The notes under the pieces: model-generated
Databases searched by the model: none
What the model saw: only the letters and a program-made list of their open reading frames with translations
Told to the model about the DNA's origin: nothing
Assembly (NCBI GenBank): GCA_003646505.1
Contig: QMKT01000092.1
Coordinates: 1-7,869 of the forward strand
Reading direction: 5' to 3'
Source of the DNA: Campylobacterota bacterium
GTDB lineage: Bacteria > Campylobacterota > Campylobacteria > Campylobacterales > Sulfurovaceae
DNA: 7,869 bases
Translations under genes and position numbers: made by a program
Shown: in pieces, positions 1-6,095 of the stretch
How the letters are laid out: every line of letters begins with the position of its first letter
Numbering within the stretch: the stretch's first letter is position 1

Positions 1-745
1 CTATAAAAGCAGAGATTTGAGGGGTGGAGTTACCCAGTATCCCCGGTAAAAAGAGAGATTGAAAGTGTTTCTTCTCATCTGCGACATCTTTGGTTTTTCT
101 GTATTTCCATCCCCCTAAAAGTATTTTGTGTAAGTTGAACTTCTGCAAAGCAATAAGGTGTACAAGTACTTGCAATGCACCTCCTATGAGGACAGCAAAA
201 CTGAGTGCATAAGCTACTGTTTTTGGATCTTCTTTCATATAAAGGTAGAGTGCAGCGATCATAGAGATATTGAGCAGGGCAGTGGACATGGCTGTTGTGG
301 CAAAATGGTTTTTGTACTGTAACAGAGTGGCTAAAAATGTGACTATGAAGATGAGGTCTAAGTACCAAAAGTTAATGGCAGTCATAGGTGAAGTGTCAGC
401 TATAAGTTCAGCGCTCCATCCCCAGGCTAAGAGTTTAGTGATAGGTTCAGGGAAAAAGGTAATGAGTAGAGAGAATGCCATCAAGAAGAGGAAAAATCGT
501 AAAAATATCGCTGTTGCAAAGACACCTTTGTGTCTGCTCGCAACAAAAGAAGGCATAAAAGCCTGTGTAAATGCACCTTCTGCAAAAATACGACGAAAAA
601 GATTAGGAAGTTTAAAAGCTATGAAGAACATATCACTCCACACTGAAGCACCCAATGCAGAAGCCATAAGCACATCACGTCCCAGACCGGTTACACGTGA
701 AAATAAGATACCGAAGCTGTTAGTAAAGATGGATTTTAATCGCAT
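1..745 (-). CDS. murJ: Lipid II flippase MurJ (MviN family), N-terminal part, cut by the window edge
   Basis: MurJ is the inner-membrane flippase that moves lipid II from the cytoplasmic to the periplasmic face for peptidoglycan synthesis. I translated the minus strand from the ATG at 745-743 and found 248 uninterrupted codons to the left edge; the rest of the protein lies outside. The start shows the family signature SRVTGLGRDVLMASALG (residues 16-32). Its arginines R17 and R23 match the essential N-terminal arginines of the transport cavity. It is followed by FFIAFKLPNLFRRIFAEGAF (40-59) with R51/R52 in the TM2 region. Several long hydrophobic stretches follow, as expected for a 14-TM MOP-superfamily protein; about a third to half of the protein is present. 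The start is supported by a purine-rich AAAGAG just upstream and by homology beginning at once. It is divergent from ruvA, as I recall for Campylobacter. Identity is certain; the start is very likely. Confidence 0.95.
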   Translation of the reverse strand, partial: MRLKSIFTNSFGILFSRVTGLGRDVLMASALGASVWSDMFFIAFKLPNLFRRIFAEGAFTQAFMPSFVASRHKGVFATAIFLRFFLFLMAFSLLITFFPEPITKLLAWGWSAELIADTSPMTAINFWYLDLIFIVTFLATLLQYKNHFATTAMSTALLNISMIAALYLYMKEDPKTVAYALSFAVLIGGALQVLVHLIALQKFNLHKILLGGWKYRKTKDVADEKKHFQSLFLPGILGNSTPQISAFI

Positions 746-794
746 GATGCTCTTTAATGTTAAGTTAGAGGTATTTTAGCGTAATGTTGGTTTG

Positions 795-823
795 AATTAA
801 AATATTGATGAAAAATATGTCAA
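795..823 (-). promoter_or_regulatory. Predicted sigma70-type promoter for murJ
   Basis: On the minus strand a perfect -35 TTGACA (823-818) is followed after 16 bases by TTTAAT (801-796), a 5/6 match to the -10 consensus. Transcription would start near 789, leaving a leader of about 44 bases before the murJ ATG. The -35 box lies inside the left arm and spacer of a perfect inverted repeat (815-833), so a bound protein could block it. Prediction from sequence only. Confidence 0.45.
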
Positions 824-848
824 TATGACATATATTAATATCATCAAT
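804..848. repeat. Nested inverted repeats in the murJ-ruvA divergent region
   Basis: An inner perfect inverted repeat, ATATGTCA-ATA-TGACATAT, occupies 815-833. Around it lies a second perfect pair, ATTGATGA (804-811) and TCATCAAT (841-848). The two centres are two bases apart. The inner palindrome overlaps the predicted murJ -35 box, and the outer right arm sits just upstream of the predicted ruvA -10 at 860. An operator for a dimeric regulator serving both genes is plausible. In DNA this AT-rich, chance palindromes are also possible. Confidence 0.45.
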
Positions 849-856
849 CAAACTCT

Positions 857-865
857 TGATATACT
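857..865 (+). promoter_or_regulatory. Predicted extended -10 promoter for ruvA
   Basis: TG-A-TATACT at 857-865 is an extended -10 element (TGn plus a 5/6 match to TATAAT). There is no convincing -35, which is common in Campylobacterota promoters. The expected start near 872 would leave a leader of about 22 bases containing the ribosome binding site AAAGGTG (882-888), well placed for the ATG at 894. Confidence 0.5.
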
Positions 866-893
866 GTGACAATTAAAAGATAAAGGTGTCAAA

Positions 894-1451
894 ATGATAG
901 TAGGTATAGAAGGTACAGTAGAAAGAAAAGATCCGACATTTGTACATGTGAATGTAAATGGACTGATCTATGAAGTGAATGTGTCTATTAACACTTCAAA
1001 TACGATACAAGAGAGTAAAGTAAAGCTTTTTGTGACACAAGTTATTCGTGAAGATGCCAACTTACTATTTGGTTTTATGGATACCAATGAGAAGAAGATG
1101 TTTGATACTGTGTTGAAGATCAATGGTGTAGGTCCTAAAGTAGGGCTTGCTATCTGTTCTACCTTTACACCTTCTACCTTTGCAAAAGTGGTTGCATCTA
1201 AAGATGTCTCTATGCTTAAACGTGTACCGGGCATAGGCCCTAAAGCGGCAAGCCGCATCTTGGTTGAGTTGGCTGACTTTATTGTGGATGGTAATGAAGA
1301 GAGTGGCACATCGGGTGCATTGGGTGAAGCTACGATGGCACTTGAGAGTTTAGGATTTAAACAGGATGCCATTCGAAAAGCACTAAGCGGATGTTCTGGA
1401 GATACCAGTGCATTGGTTAAAGAAGGCTTGAAAAAGTTACAGAGATTGTAG
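894..1451 (+). CDS. ruvA: Holliday junction branch migration protein RuvA
   Basis: RuvA binds four-way Holliday junctions as a tetramer and loads the RuvB motor during recombinational repair in the cytoplasm. The protein is 185 residues, close to the usual 185-205. Domain I, an OB fold starting [10 protein letters not shown], spans roughly 1-62 and ends at LLFGF. Domain II carries two helix-hairpin-helix motifs, [14 protein letters not shown] (74-87) and [16 protein letters not shown] (108-123), which hold the DNA backbone. A loop (about 131-145) leads to domain III (about 146-185), the RuvB-contacting three-helix domain. The start has a good ribosome binding site (AAAGG, 882-886) and matches the family N-terminus exactly. 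The gene is divergent from murJ and convergent with the NlpC/P60 gene, with 41 bases between the two stops. I recall ddl following ruvA in Campylobacter; that is not the case here. All key motifs are intact. Confidence 0.97.
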   Translation: MIVGIEGTVERKDPTFVHVNVNGLIYEVNVSINTSNTIQESKVKLFVTQVIREDANLLFGFMDTNEKKMFDTVLKINGVGPKVGLAICSTFTPSTFAKVVASKDVSMLKRVPGIGPKAASRILVELADFIVDGNEESGTSGALGEATMALESLGFKQDAIRKALSGCSGDTSALVKEGLKKLQRL

Positions 1452-1492
1452 TTTTATAAGGTATTGTGTTAGCAGAGGATTAACTGCGAGTG

Positions 1493-2170
1493 TTAAGATC
1501 TACGTGTAAGCCTTCTTGCAGAAACAAAAGTTTTTGCATAGCTACCGTGTGTAAGAGGGGAGATGATGATACCTTTCTTCTTGGAAGCAGCGTGGATGAA
1601 GTCTCCGTTACCGATGTAGATACCTACATGGGTAACAGGAATGCCACGTTTTTTATCGGTTAGGAAAAAGAGAAGGTCACCTTTTTGTAAATTTTCCAGT
1701 TCAACGACTTCACCTCTTTGAGACTGTGCCCACGCAGTTCTAGGAAGAAAGATATTATTCTTCTTATAAAGATATTGCACATAACCCGAGCAATCAAATC
1801 CTTCAGGTGTTGTACCACCCCAAACATAACGTCCGCCTTTAAAGAGTTTGGCATCTGCTAAGAGCTTTTGTTTATCTCTTTCTGATATTTGGTAGGTTCT
1901 TCCTTCTTTTTTAGCGACTTTCTGTGCGGCAGAAATACGCTCTGTTCTTAAACGGGCAACTTGGGCCATGCGAGCCATGCGTTCTGCACGATTAAGTTCG
2001 TCATAGATAGCTTGAAGTGAGTATTCTGTGGCTTTTTGGTTCAGACAGGCATTATAGGTAGGTTGCATCTCTTTGGATTTAAATACATTACCTTTTGTAT
2101 CGGTAATGGTAAAAAGATTGGCAGGAGAAAGTGAAACAATGCATAAAAATGTAAATAATGGTTTCATCAT
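1493..2170 (-). CDS. Secreted NlpC/P60 family cysteine peptidase (probable peptidoglycan endopeptidase)
   Basis: C40-type (NlpC/P60) peptidases cleave peptidoglycan stem peptides, classically the gamma-D-Glu-to-diaminopimelate bond, in the periplasm. From the ATG at 2170 the protein has 225 residues. A Sec signal is seen at the start (MMKPLFTFLCIVSLSPA, no lipobox). A charged helical region rich in Ala, Arg and Glu follows (about 48-90). The C-terminal catalytic domain spans about 95-225 and contains WGGTTPEGFDCSGYVQYLY with nucleophile Cys127, VTHVGIYIG with His181, and FIHAA with His193. This is the full Cys-His-His set, so the enzyme should be active. I chose 2170 because AAGGAC lies 7 bases upstream and the signal peptide begins there. 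An in-frame ATG at 2203 lies upstream of a likely -10 and would spoil the signal peptide; the ATG at 2167 is a close alternative. Exact bond specificity cannot be read from sequence. Confidence 0.92.
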   Translation of the reverse strand: MMKPLFTFLCIVSLSPANLFTITDTKGNVFKSKEMQPTYNACLNQKATEYSLQAIYDELNRAERMARMAQVARLRTERISAAQKVAKKEGRTYQISERDKQKLLADAKLFKGGRYVWGGTTPEGFDCSGYVQYLYKKNNIFLPRTAWAQSQRGEVVELENLQKGDLLFFLTDKKRGIPVTHVGIYIGNGDFIHAASKKKGIIISPLTHGSYAKTFVSARRLTRRS

Positions 2171-2191
2171 AATCCCGTCCTTGTTTTCTAT

Positions 2192-2200
2192 ACTATAGCA
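2192..2200 (-). promoter_or_regulatory. Predicted extended -10 promoter for the NlpC/P60 gene
   Basis: On the minus strand TG-C-TATAGT (2200-2192) forms an extended -10. Transcription would begin near 2185, giving a short leader with AAGGAC before the ATG at 2170. The element lies in the 53-base gap after the cytochrome gene, so the peptidase may have its own promoter besides any read-through. No clear -35 is seen. Confidence 0.4.
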
Positions 2201-2223
2201 CAAAAATGATGAATGGATGTAAT

Positions 2224-2577
2224 TTAGTGATTGGTTCCGCAGAAATTTGCATCACATCCGTTAACGGCACCAGAGTATTTAGAATTGGCTATAAAGAATT
2301 TTAAGAGACGATTTTTACGTTTTTTGAACATGGAACTATTGAGTGCTTTAAGACCTTTGGGTTTGTCTGTGTGTATTTTTTCCATTTTTCCCGGAGTGTT
2401 AAAGTAAAATTCCCAATCATCATCATCTATCTGCTTTGCCTGGTAAAATGGTGTACCATGACAAGGGGTACAGAGTTTTGTCGCTGTACGGAATGCAGTA
2501 GTATCATATTTTTCTGCTCCATATGAGAGTAAAGTAAACCCCACGATAAATAAAGAGACAATAATTATTTTTTGCAT
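2224..2577 (-). CDS. Small secreted monoheme c-type cytochrome-like protein
   Basis: A 117-residue protein with a clear Sec signal (MQKIIIVSLFIVGFTLLSYG, cleavage around residues 20-21). One heme c attachment motif, CTPCH (Cys36, Cys39, His40), appears early in the mature part. This predicts a periplasmic protein with one covalently bound heme. Met65 and Met83 are candidate distal ligands; which one serves, if either, cannot be decided here. An acidic run (DDDD, 51-54) is followed by a basic stretch (KKRKNR, 85-90). Two further cysteines near the end (Cys108, Cys113) are spaced CxxxxC and are not a heme motif; they could form a disulfide or bind a metal. GAAAGG (2589-2584) lies 6 bases before the ATG. 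The gene precedes the NlpC/P60 gene on the same strand, 53 bases away. The redox partner is unknown and I do not recognise a named family beyond class I-like cytochrome c. Confidence 0.8.
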   Translation of the reverse strand: MQKIIIVSLFIVGFTLLSYGAEKYDTTAFRTATKLCTPCHGTPFYQAKQIDDDDWEFYFNTPGKMEKIHTDKPKGLKALNSSMFKKRKNRLLKFFIANSKYSGAVNGCDANFCGTNH

Positions 2578-2596
2578 TAGTAACCTTTCTTGTTAC

Positions 2597-2602
2597 ATTA
2601 TA
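2597..2602 (-). promoter_or_regulatory. Predicted -10 box for the cytochrome gene
   Basis: A perfect TATAAT on the minus strand (2602-2597) would start transcription near 2590, about 13 bases before the ATG at 2577, just ahead of the GAAAGG ribosome binding site. No good -35 is visible. It faces away from the -10 box for the flavoprotein gene at 2649-2654. Confidence 0.5.
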
Positions 2603-2648
2603 GTAAATATTTTGTGCATTATATGTGTAGTTAGTTCGGTAAATAAGC

Positions 2649-2654
2649 TATAAT
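2649..2654 (+). promoter_or_regulatory. Predicted -10 box for the flavoprotein gene, implying a leaderless or near-leaderless mRNA
   Basis: A perfect TATAAT at 2649-2654 lies only 7 bases before the ATG at 2662. The usual distance from a -10 box puts the transcription start at about 2661-2662, on or next to the A of the start codon. No Shine-Dalgarno sequence is present in the 7 intervening bases (ACTTCTT). The start codon cannot easily be moved downstream because the FAD-binding motif begins within the first ten residues. Confidence 0.5.
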
Positions 2655-2661
2655 ACTTCTT

Positions 2662-3825
2662 ATGAAAAATAAGATCATTATTATAGGTGGGGGAGCCAGT
2701 GCTTTGATGCTGGCTTCTTTGTTGCCCAAAAACACTGCTATTATCATAGAGTCCAATGCTAAAGTGGGTGCCAAGATACTTGTGTCTGGTGGAGGGAAGT
2801 GTAATATTACCAACACCAAAATGGGAACAGAATATTTTCTTGGTGATGAAAGTTTTGTACAGCCTGCGTTAAAACGTTTTAATGAAAAAGGACTGCTTCG
2901 TTGGTTAGAACGACAGAACTTACATCCTGTACTAAGGAAAGAAACGCAGTATTTTTGTCAGGATTCAGCTAAAGAGTTACTGGATATTTTTTTAAAAGAG
3001 AGTAAGAAACAGAGCACATATCTCAATGAAAGTGTACTGGAAGTGACAAAACGTGATGCATTATTTTACGTTCAAACAAACAAAACAACGCATACAGCAA
3101 ATGCTGTCGTGGTAGCTTCAGGCGGGCTGAGCTTCCCAAAATTGGGTGCAAGCAGCATAGGGTATGACATTGCAGAGTCATTTGGTCATAGCATTGTGAA
3201 AACAGCGCCTGCATTGGTAGGGTTTACGGTGCAAAAAGAGCAGTTTTTCTTTAAAGAGCTTTCTGGTGTTTCTACAGAAGTAAAAATATACATTGGCGAG
3301 GATGTATGTGAAGGTGCTTTGCTTTTCGCACACAAGGGTATGAGCGGACCTGCGGTACTTGATGCATCTCTTTATTGGGAGAAGGGGAAGATCAGCATAG
3401 ATTTCCTGCCAGGCTTCTCTTGGAAGAGTGCAAAAGGGAGTAAAAAACAAATATCTTCACTTTTACCGATGCCAAAGCGCGTTACCAAGGCATTTCTGAT
3501 ACAATTATCCCTAGAAGACAAACCATACAATCAACTCTCTAAGGAAGAACTGGAAATCCTTCAGACTTTAAGTCACTATAGTCTTGCACCAGCAGGGACA
3601 TTTGGGTACTCAAAAGCAGAGGTTACCAAAGGTGGTGTGGATACAGAAGATGTTGACAGTGGTACAATGATGAGTCAAAAAGAAGAGGGACTCTACTTCA
3701 TAGGAGAAGTCTTGAATGTAACAGGTAGACTTGGAGGGTATAACTTTCAATGGGCATTTTCATCTGCGCATAGTTGTTCCAAAAATATTCAAAATTATAT
3801 TTCGTCAATAATAAAACCAGAGTAA
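2662..3825 (+). CDS. BaiN/HI0933 (YhiN) family NAD(P)/FAD-dependent oxidoreductase
   Basis: A 387-residue cytoplasmic flavoprotein of a widespread bacterial family of about 390-420 residues with poorly known physiological substrate. Visible motifs are an N-terminal dinucleotide-binding fold (KIIIIGGGASALMLA, 4-18) and the family signature KILVSGGGKCNITN (38-51) with Cys47. They continue with VVVASGGLSFPKLGASSIGY (149-168), LLFAHKGMSGPAVLDAS (220-236) and KAEVTKGGVDTEDVDSGTMM (318-337). The last is GLYFIGEVLNVTGRLGGYNF (343-362), which closes the FAD site. All blocks are intact. BaiN of bile-acid-degrading clostridia is a member, but bile acid chemistry should not be inferred here. The ATG has no ribosome binding site and follows a TATAAT at once, suggesting leaderless translation. 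The LdtD-like gene starts 24 bases downstream on the same strand, so co-transcription is possible. There is no sign that it acts on the cell wall. Confidence 0.94.
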   Translation: MKNKIIIIGGGASALMLASLLPKNTAIIIESNAKVGAKILVSGGGKCNITNTKMGTEYFLGDESFVQPALKRFNEKGLLRWLERQNLHPVLRKETQYFCQDSAKELLDIFLKESKKQSTYLNESVLEVTKRDALFYVQTNKTTHTANAVVVASGGLSFPKLGASSIGYDIAESFGHSIVKTAPALVGFTVQKEQFFFKELSGVSTEVKIYIGEDVCEGALLFAHKGMSGPAVLDASLYWEKGKISIDFLPGFSWKSAKGSKKQISSLLPMPKRVTKAFLIQLSLEDKPYNQLSKEELEILQTLSHYSLAPAGTFGYSKAEVTKGGVDTEDVDSGTMMSQKEEGLYFIGEVLNVTGRLGGYNFQWAFSSAHSCSKNIQNYISSIIKPE

Positions 3826-3849
3826 AAAATTTTAACAATAGGGGAAAAA

Positions 3850-5079
3850 GTGAAAATTAAAATAGTATTAGCTGCAATATCTGTGATGGTATTGAGTGGT
3901 TGTGTGGGGACACCAGACTCTGAGGGCTGGAGATCATCACAAAAAAATGAATTTTTGAAGATATTGGAAACAGATAAATATATGTCTATTTGTAACCAAC
4001 AAGCATTATATAAAAAGGTCAAAGAGACTGAAAACTCTCAGTTAATGTCCAAACTGCTTGTAGGGTATACAAAAAATCTTGCTAATGGATGTATCATCGA
4101 CCCTTCTCTTAAGGTGAAAAGAGATAATAAAATTACTGTAGGATTCGGAACTTATCCTCAAAAAGTAAGTGATTCAGACATCAAGATGAAGCTTAAAGCA
4201 GGACAAAGCATAGAGCATATACTCAAACCATATGTACCTGATTATAGACAATTCGATGCACTCATCGCACACTATAATGCTTTGAGAAAAGCAGGTAATA
4301 CCTCACCTGATCTACTACATAATATTCGTCTAAATATTGAAAGAGTAAAGTTGCTGAAGCCAAACCTCGGTGATACGTATGCTTTGGTCAATATTCCAGA
4401 GTATCAGATCCGTGTGATCGAAGATGACAACACTTCTGTAAAAATGAGAGTCATCGTAGGTACGAGAAAGAACAGAACACCGATCTTCTCTGAAAACCTT
4501 CAGTACATTACACTTAACCCTGCATGGAATGTTCCTGACAGTATTGCAAGAAATGAGATCATCCCGGATACTTTGAAAGATCCCGGATATTTGAAAAAAC
4601 ACCGTTTGGTCATACGTAAAGATTACAACCTTAAATCACCTGCATTAAGTTTTGATTCTGTCAATGCAAAAGCCTATAAGGGTGGGAAAGGGTATGTGCC
4701 GTTTAAATTTATTGAAGTACCATCTGATCGTAATGCTTTGGGACGTGTAAAATTTATCTTCCCTAATCATCACTCAGTTTATATGCATGATACTCCAGGG
4801 AAACACCTTTTCAAGAGAAAAAAACGTTCTTACAGTCACGGTTGTGTAAGACTGGAAAAACCGAAATATATGCTTGAATACATTTCTAAGAATTATACGG
4901 CGCATGAGTATGAAGATGTAAAAGAAAAATATAACAGCTATAAAACACATTATCTTAAGATCGTCAAGCCTCTGCCTGTACATACGGCATACTTGACGAC
5001 TTATGTGGATCAGAGTGGTAAATTGTTGGTATTCCCGGATATCTACAGTTACAATAAAGCGCATAAATTGAATTTTTAA
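3850..5079 (+). CDS. LdtD/YcbB-like L,D-transpeptidase, predicted lipoprotein
   Basis: L,D-transpeptidases of the YkuD fold join peptidoglycan stems by 3-3 crosslinks or attach proteins to diaminopimelate. The protein has 409 residues. Its lipoprotein signal ends in the lipobox LSGC (Cys18); the next residue is Val, not Asp, favouring the outer membrane. A helical region (about 27-170) includes the segment DYRQFDALIAHYNALRKAG seen in LdtD-type proteins. The catalytic domain runs about 174-350: GDTYALVNIPEYQIRVIED, VGTRKNRTPIFS, NPAWNVPDSIARNEI, MHD with His313, and SYSHGCVRLEK with His330 and nucleophile Cys332. All catalytic residues are present. It is shorter than E. coli LdtD (about 615), and I see no peptidoglycan-binding repeat. 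The start is GTG with AGGGGA (3840-3845) upstream, and it yields the signal peptide exactly. The YafK-like gene begins 9 bases after the stop, so the two form an operon. Whether it makes crosslinks or attaches lipoproteins is not decided. Confidence 0.92.
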   Translation: MKIKIVLAAISVMVLSGCVGTPDSEGWRSSQKNEFLKILETDKYMSICNQQALYKKVKETENSQLMSKLLVGYTKNLANGCIIDPSLKVKRDNKITVGFGTYPQKVSDSDIKMKLKAGQSIEHILKPYVPDYRQFDALIAHYNALRKAGNTSPDLLHNIRLNIERVKLLKPNLGDTYALVNIPEYQIRVIEDDNTSVKMRVIVGTRKNRTPIFSENLQYITLNPAWNVPDSIARNEIIPDTLKDPGYLKKHRLVIRKDYNLKSPALSFDSVNAKAYKGGKGYVPFKFIEVPSDRNALGRVKFIFPNHHSVYMHDTPGKHLFKRKKRSYSHGCVRLEKPKYMLEYISKNYTAHEYEDVKEKYNSYKTHYLKIVKPLPVHTAYLTTYVDQSGKLLVFPDIYSYNKAHKLNF

Positions 5080-5088
5080 GGCGTTTAA

Positions 5089-5955
5089 ATGATGACAAGG
5101 GCGTGGCTGATACTGGTTGACTTCCTTGTCACGTTTCTTCTTTTAATCTCTCTGATACTTTTTTACCTTAATCCTCCCCAAAAATTAGAAAAATATACAC
5201 CTCTTACCATAGAAGAGAACGCCACTTCCGATACCTTTCTTATACCAGCTCTGGATTTAAATGCTACAATAACACTCGAAGACCTGATACGTATGGGAGA
5301 AGAGGCCAGCAGTGAGGAGTATGTGATAGAAAATAAATTTTTAACAAGTACTCTCGAAGAGAGGCTAACAATACTTTCTGCAAAAATAGGAGACCCTGTC
5401 TTTATACGTATCTTTAAAGAGGAGTCACTCCTGGAAGTGTGGATACGTACGGGTACAGAGTATCAGCATTTAAAAGATTATGTCATCTGTGCTTATTCTG
5501 GAGCACTTGGACCAAAGCTTAAAGAGGGTGACAGGCAAGCACCTGAAGGATTTTATAAAGTAAAAAAACATCAGCTTAATCCTAACAGTAAGTTTCATCT
5601 CTCTTTTAATTTAGGATATCCAAACAAATATGACCGTGCACATGATCGTACAGGCTCATTTCTGATGGTACATGGGAACTGTGTCTCTGATGGATGTTAT
5701 GCCATGACAAATGATAAGATAGAAGAGATCTATGCTTTGGTAGAAGGTGCTTTGCAAAAAGGTCAGAAGTATGTACAGGTACATGCCTATCCTTTCCGTA
5801 TGACAGAAGAAATGATGGCACTCTTTTCAGAGAATGAGTGGTATGATTTTTGGGTCAATCTCAAAGAGGGATATGATTATTTTGAAGCTGAAAAATTACC
5901 GCCAAATATCAAAGTAAAGAAACAACTTTATACTATACATGAATCAAGCGAATAG
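5089..5955 (+). CDS. YafK/DpaA-like YkuD-family protein, membrane anchored
   Basis: A 288-residue protein with an uncleaved-looking N-terminal membrane segment (about 6-28) followed by a periplasmic part. The YkuD-type core is of the YafK kind: IRIFKEESLLEVWI (106-119), GALGPKLKEGDRQAPEGFYKV (138-158), NPNSKFHLSFNLGYPNKYD (164-182), and MVHGNCVSDGCYAMT (193-207) with His195 and predicted nucleophile Cys203. Cys198 is a second cysteine in the motif. VQVHAYPFRMT (229-239) is also typical of the group. E. coli YafK (DpaA/LdtF) cleaves the bond between peptidoglycan and Braun's lipoprotein rather than forming crosslinks, so a hydrolytic or editing role is a fair inference, but unproven here. The start is the first of two tandem ATGs, with TAAGGCG overlapping the upstream stop; the second ATG (5092) is possible. 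It is translated from the same operon as the LdtD-like enzyme. No Lpp-like gene is visible nearby. Confidence 0.88.
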   Translation: MMTRAWLILVDFLVTFLLLISLILFYLNPPQKLEKYTPLTIEENATSDTFLIPALDLNATITLEDLIRMGEEASSEEYVIENKFLTSTLEERLTILSAKIGDPVFIRIFKEESLLEVWIRTGTEYQHLKDYVICAYSGALGPKLKEGDRQAPEGFYKVKKHQLNPNSKFHLSFNLGYPNKYDRAHDRTGSFLMVHGNCVSDGCYAMTNDKIEEIYALVEGALQKGQKYVQVHAYPFRMTEEMMALFSENEWYDFWVNLKEGYDYFEAEKLPPNIKVKKQLYTIHESSE

Positions 5956-5998
5956 CCCTCTGATAAGAATGATAATTTAAGTTCCACCTTTTGTTATG

Positions 5999-6059
5999 TA
6001 AAGCATAGCGGGGCTTACTATTGGAATTGGTCTTACGAAGCCAAGGAATAGTAGCTTTA
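5999..6059. repeat. Imperfect palindromic element with a complex predicted hairpin
   Basis: A 61-base segment begins TAAAGC (5999-6004) and ends GCTTTA (6054-6059). Inside are TACTATT (6016-6022) and AATAGTA (6047-6053), then TTGG (6027-6030) with CCAA (6041-6044), and CTT/AAG (6032-6034 with 6038-6040) around an ACG loop. Together these give a long stem with internal loops and an 11-base bulge on the left side. No U-run follows, so it is not a standard intrinsic terminator. It lies between the YafK-like gene and the promoter of the hydrolase gene. It could be a 3' end structure of the upstream operon, a small REP/MITE-like repeat, or a protein-binding site. Confidence 0.5.
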
Positions 6060-6068
6060 TGTTAAAAT
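6060..6068 (+). promoter_or_regulatory. Predicted extended -10 promoter for the hydrolase-murF operon
   Basis: TG-T-TAAAAT at 6060-6068 fits an extended -10 element. The start of transcription would be near 6075, leaving a leader of about 20 bases with GGTGA (6088-6092) before the ATG at 6096. The -10 lies within a perfect 14-base palindrome, TTAAAATATTTTAA (6062-6075), which may be chance in such AT-rich DNA or may be an operator. Confidence 0.4.
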
Positions 6069-6095
6069 ATTTTAATTCAAAATAAACGGTGAACT

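Noticed and set aside
270..779. A 169-codon open frame on the plus strand opposite murJ
   Set aside because: It lies wholly opposite clearly coding murJ sequence or its upstream region, has a lysine/arginine-rich composition with no domain, and lacks a convincing ribosome binding site.
968..1372. A 134-codon open frame on the minus strand inside ruvA
   Set aside because: ruvA on the plus strand has every family motif; the antisense frame shows no recognisable feature.
1452..1492. Possible bidirectional terminator between the convergent ruvA and NlpC/P60 genes
   Set aside because: Only a 4-base stem (GCAG 1472-1475 with CTGC 1484-1487) and no T-run on either strand; too weak to call.
2171..2203. 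Longer N-terminus for the NlpC/P60 gene (ATG at 2203)
   Set aside because: The added residues (MCYSIENKDGI) would precede and spoil the signal peptide, and the ATG lies upstream of a likely extended -10 (2200-2192). The ATG at 2170 has a good ribosome binding site.
3850..5955. The two YkuD genes as a recent tandem duplication
   Set aside because: Apart from the short catalytic motif they share no evident similarity in length, membrane signal, or flanking blocks. They belong to different branches of the fold.
1493..5955. A toxin, phage-defence or secretion system hidden among the wall enzymes
   Set aside because: Every open frame is accounted for by a chromosomal family. There are no immunity-like partners, nucleases, integrases, direct repeats or shifts in composition to support it.
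5999..6075. Intrinsic terminator or tRNA-like structure after the YafK-like gene
   Set aside because: The hairpin is long and interrupted with no following U-run, and it has no cloverleaf, T-loop or CCA end. It is kept as an unclassified structured repeat.
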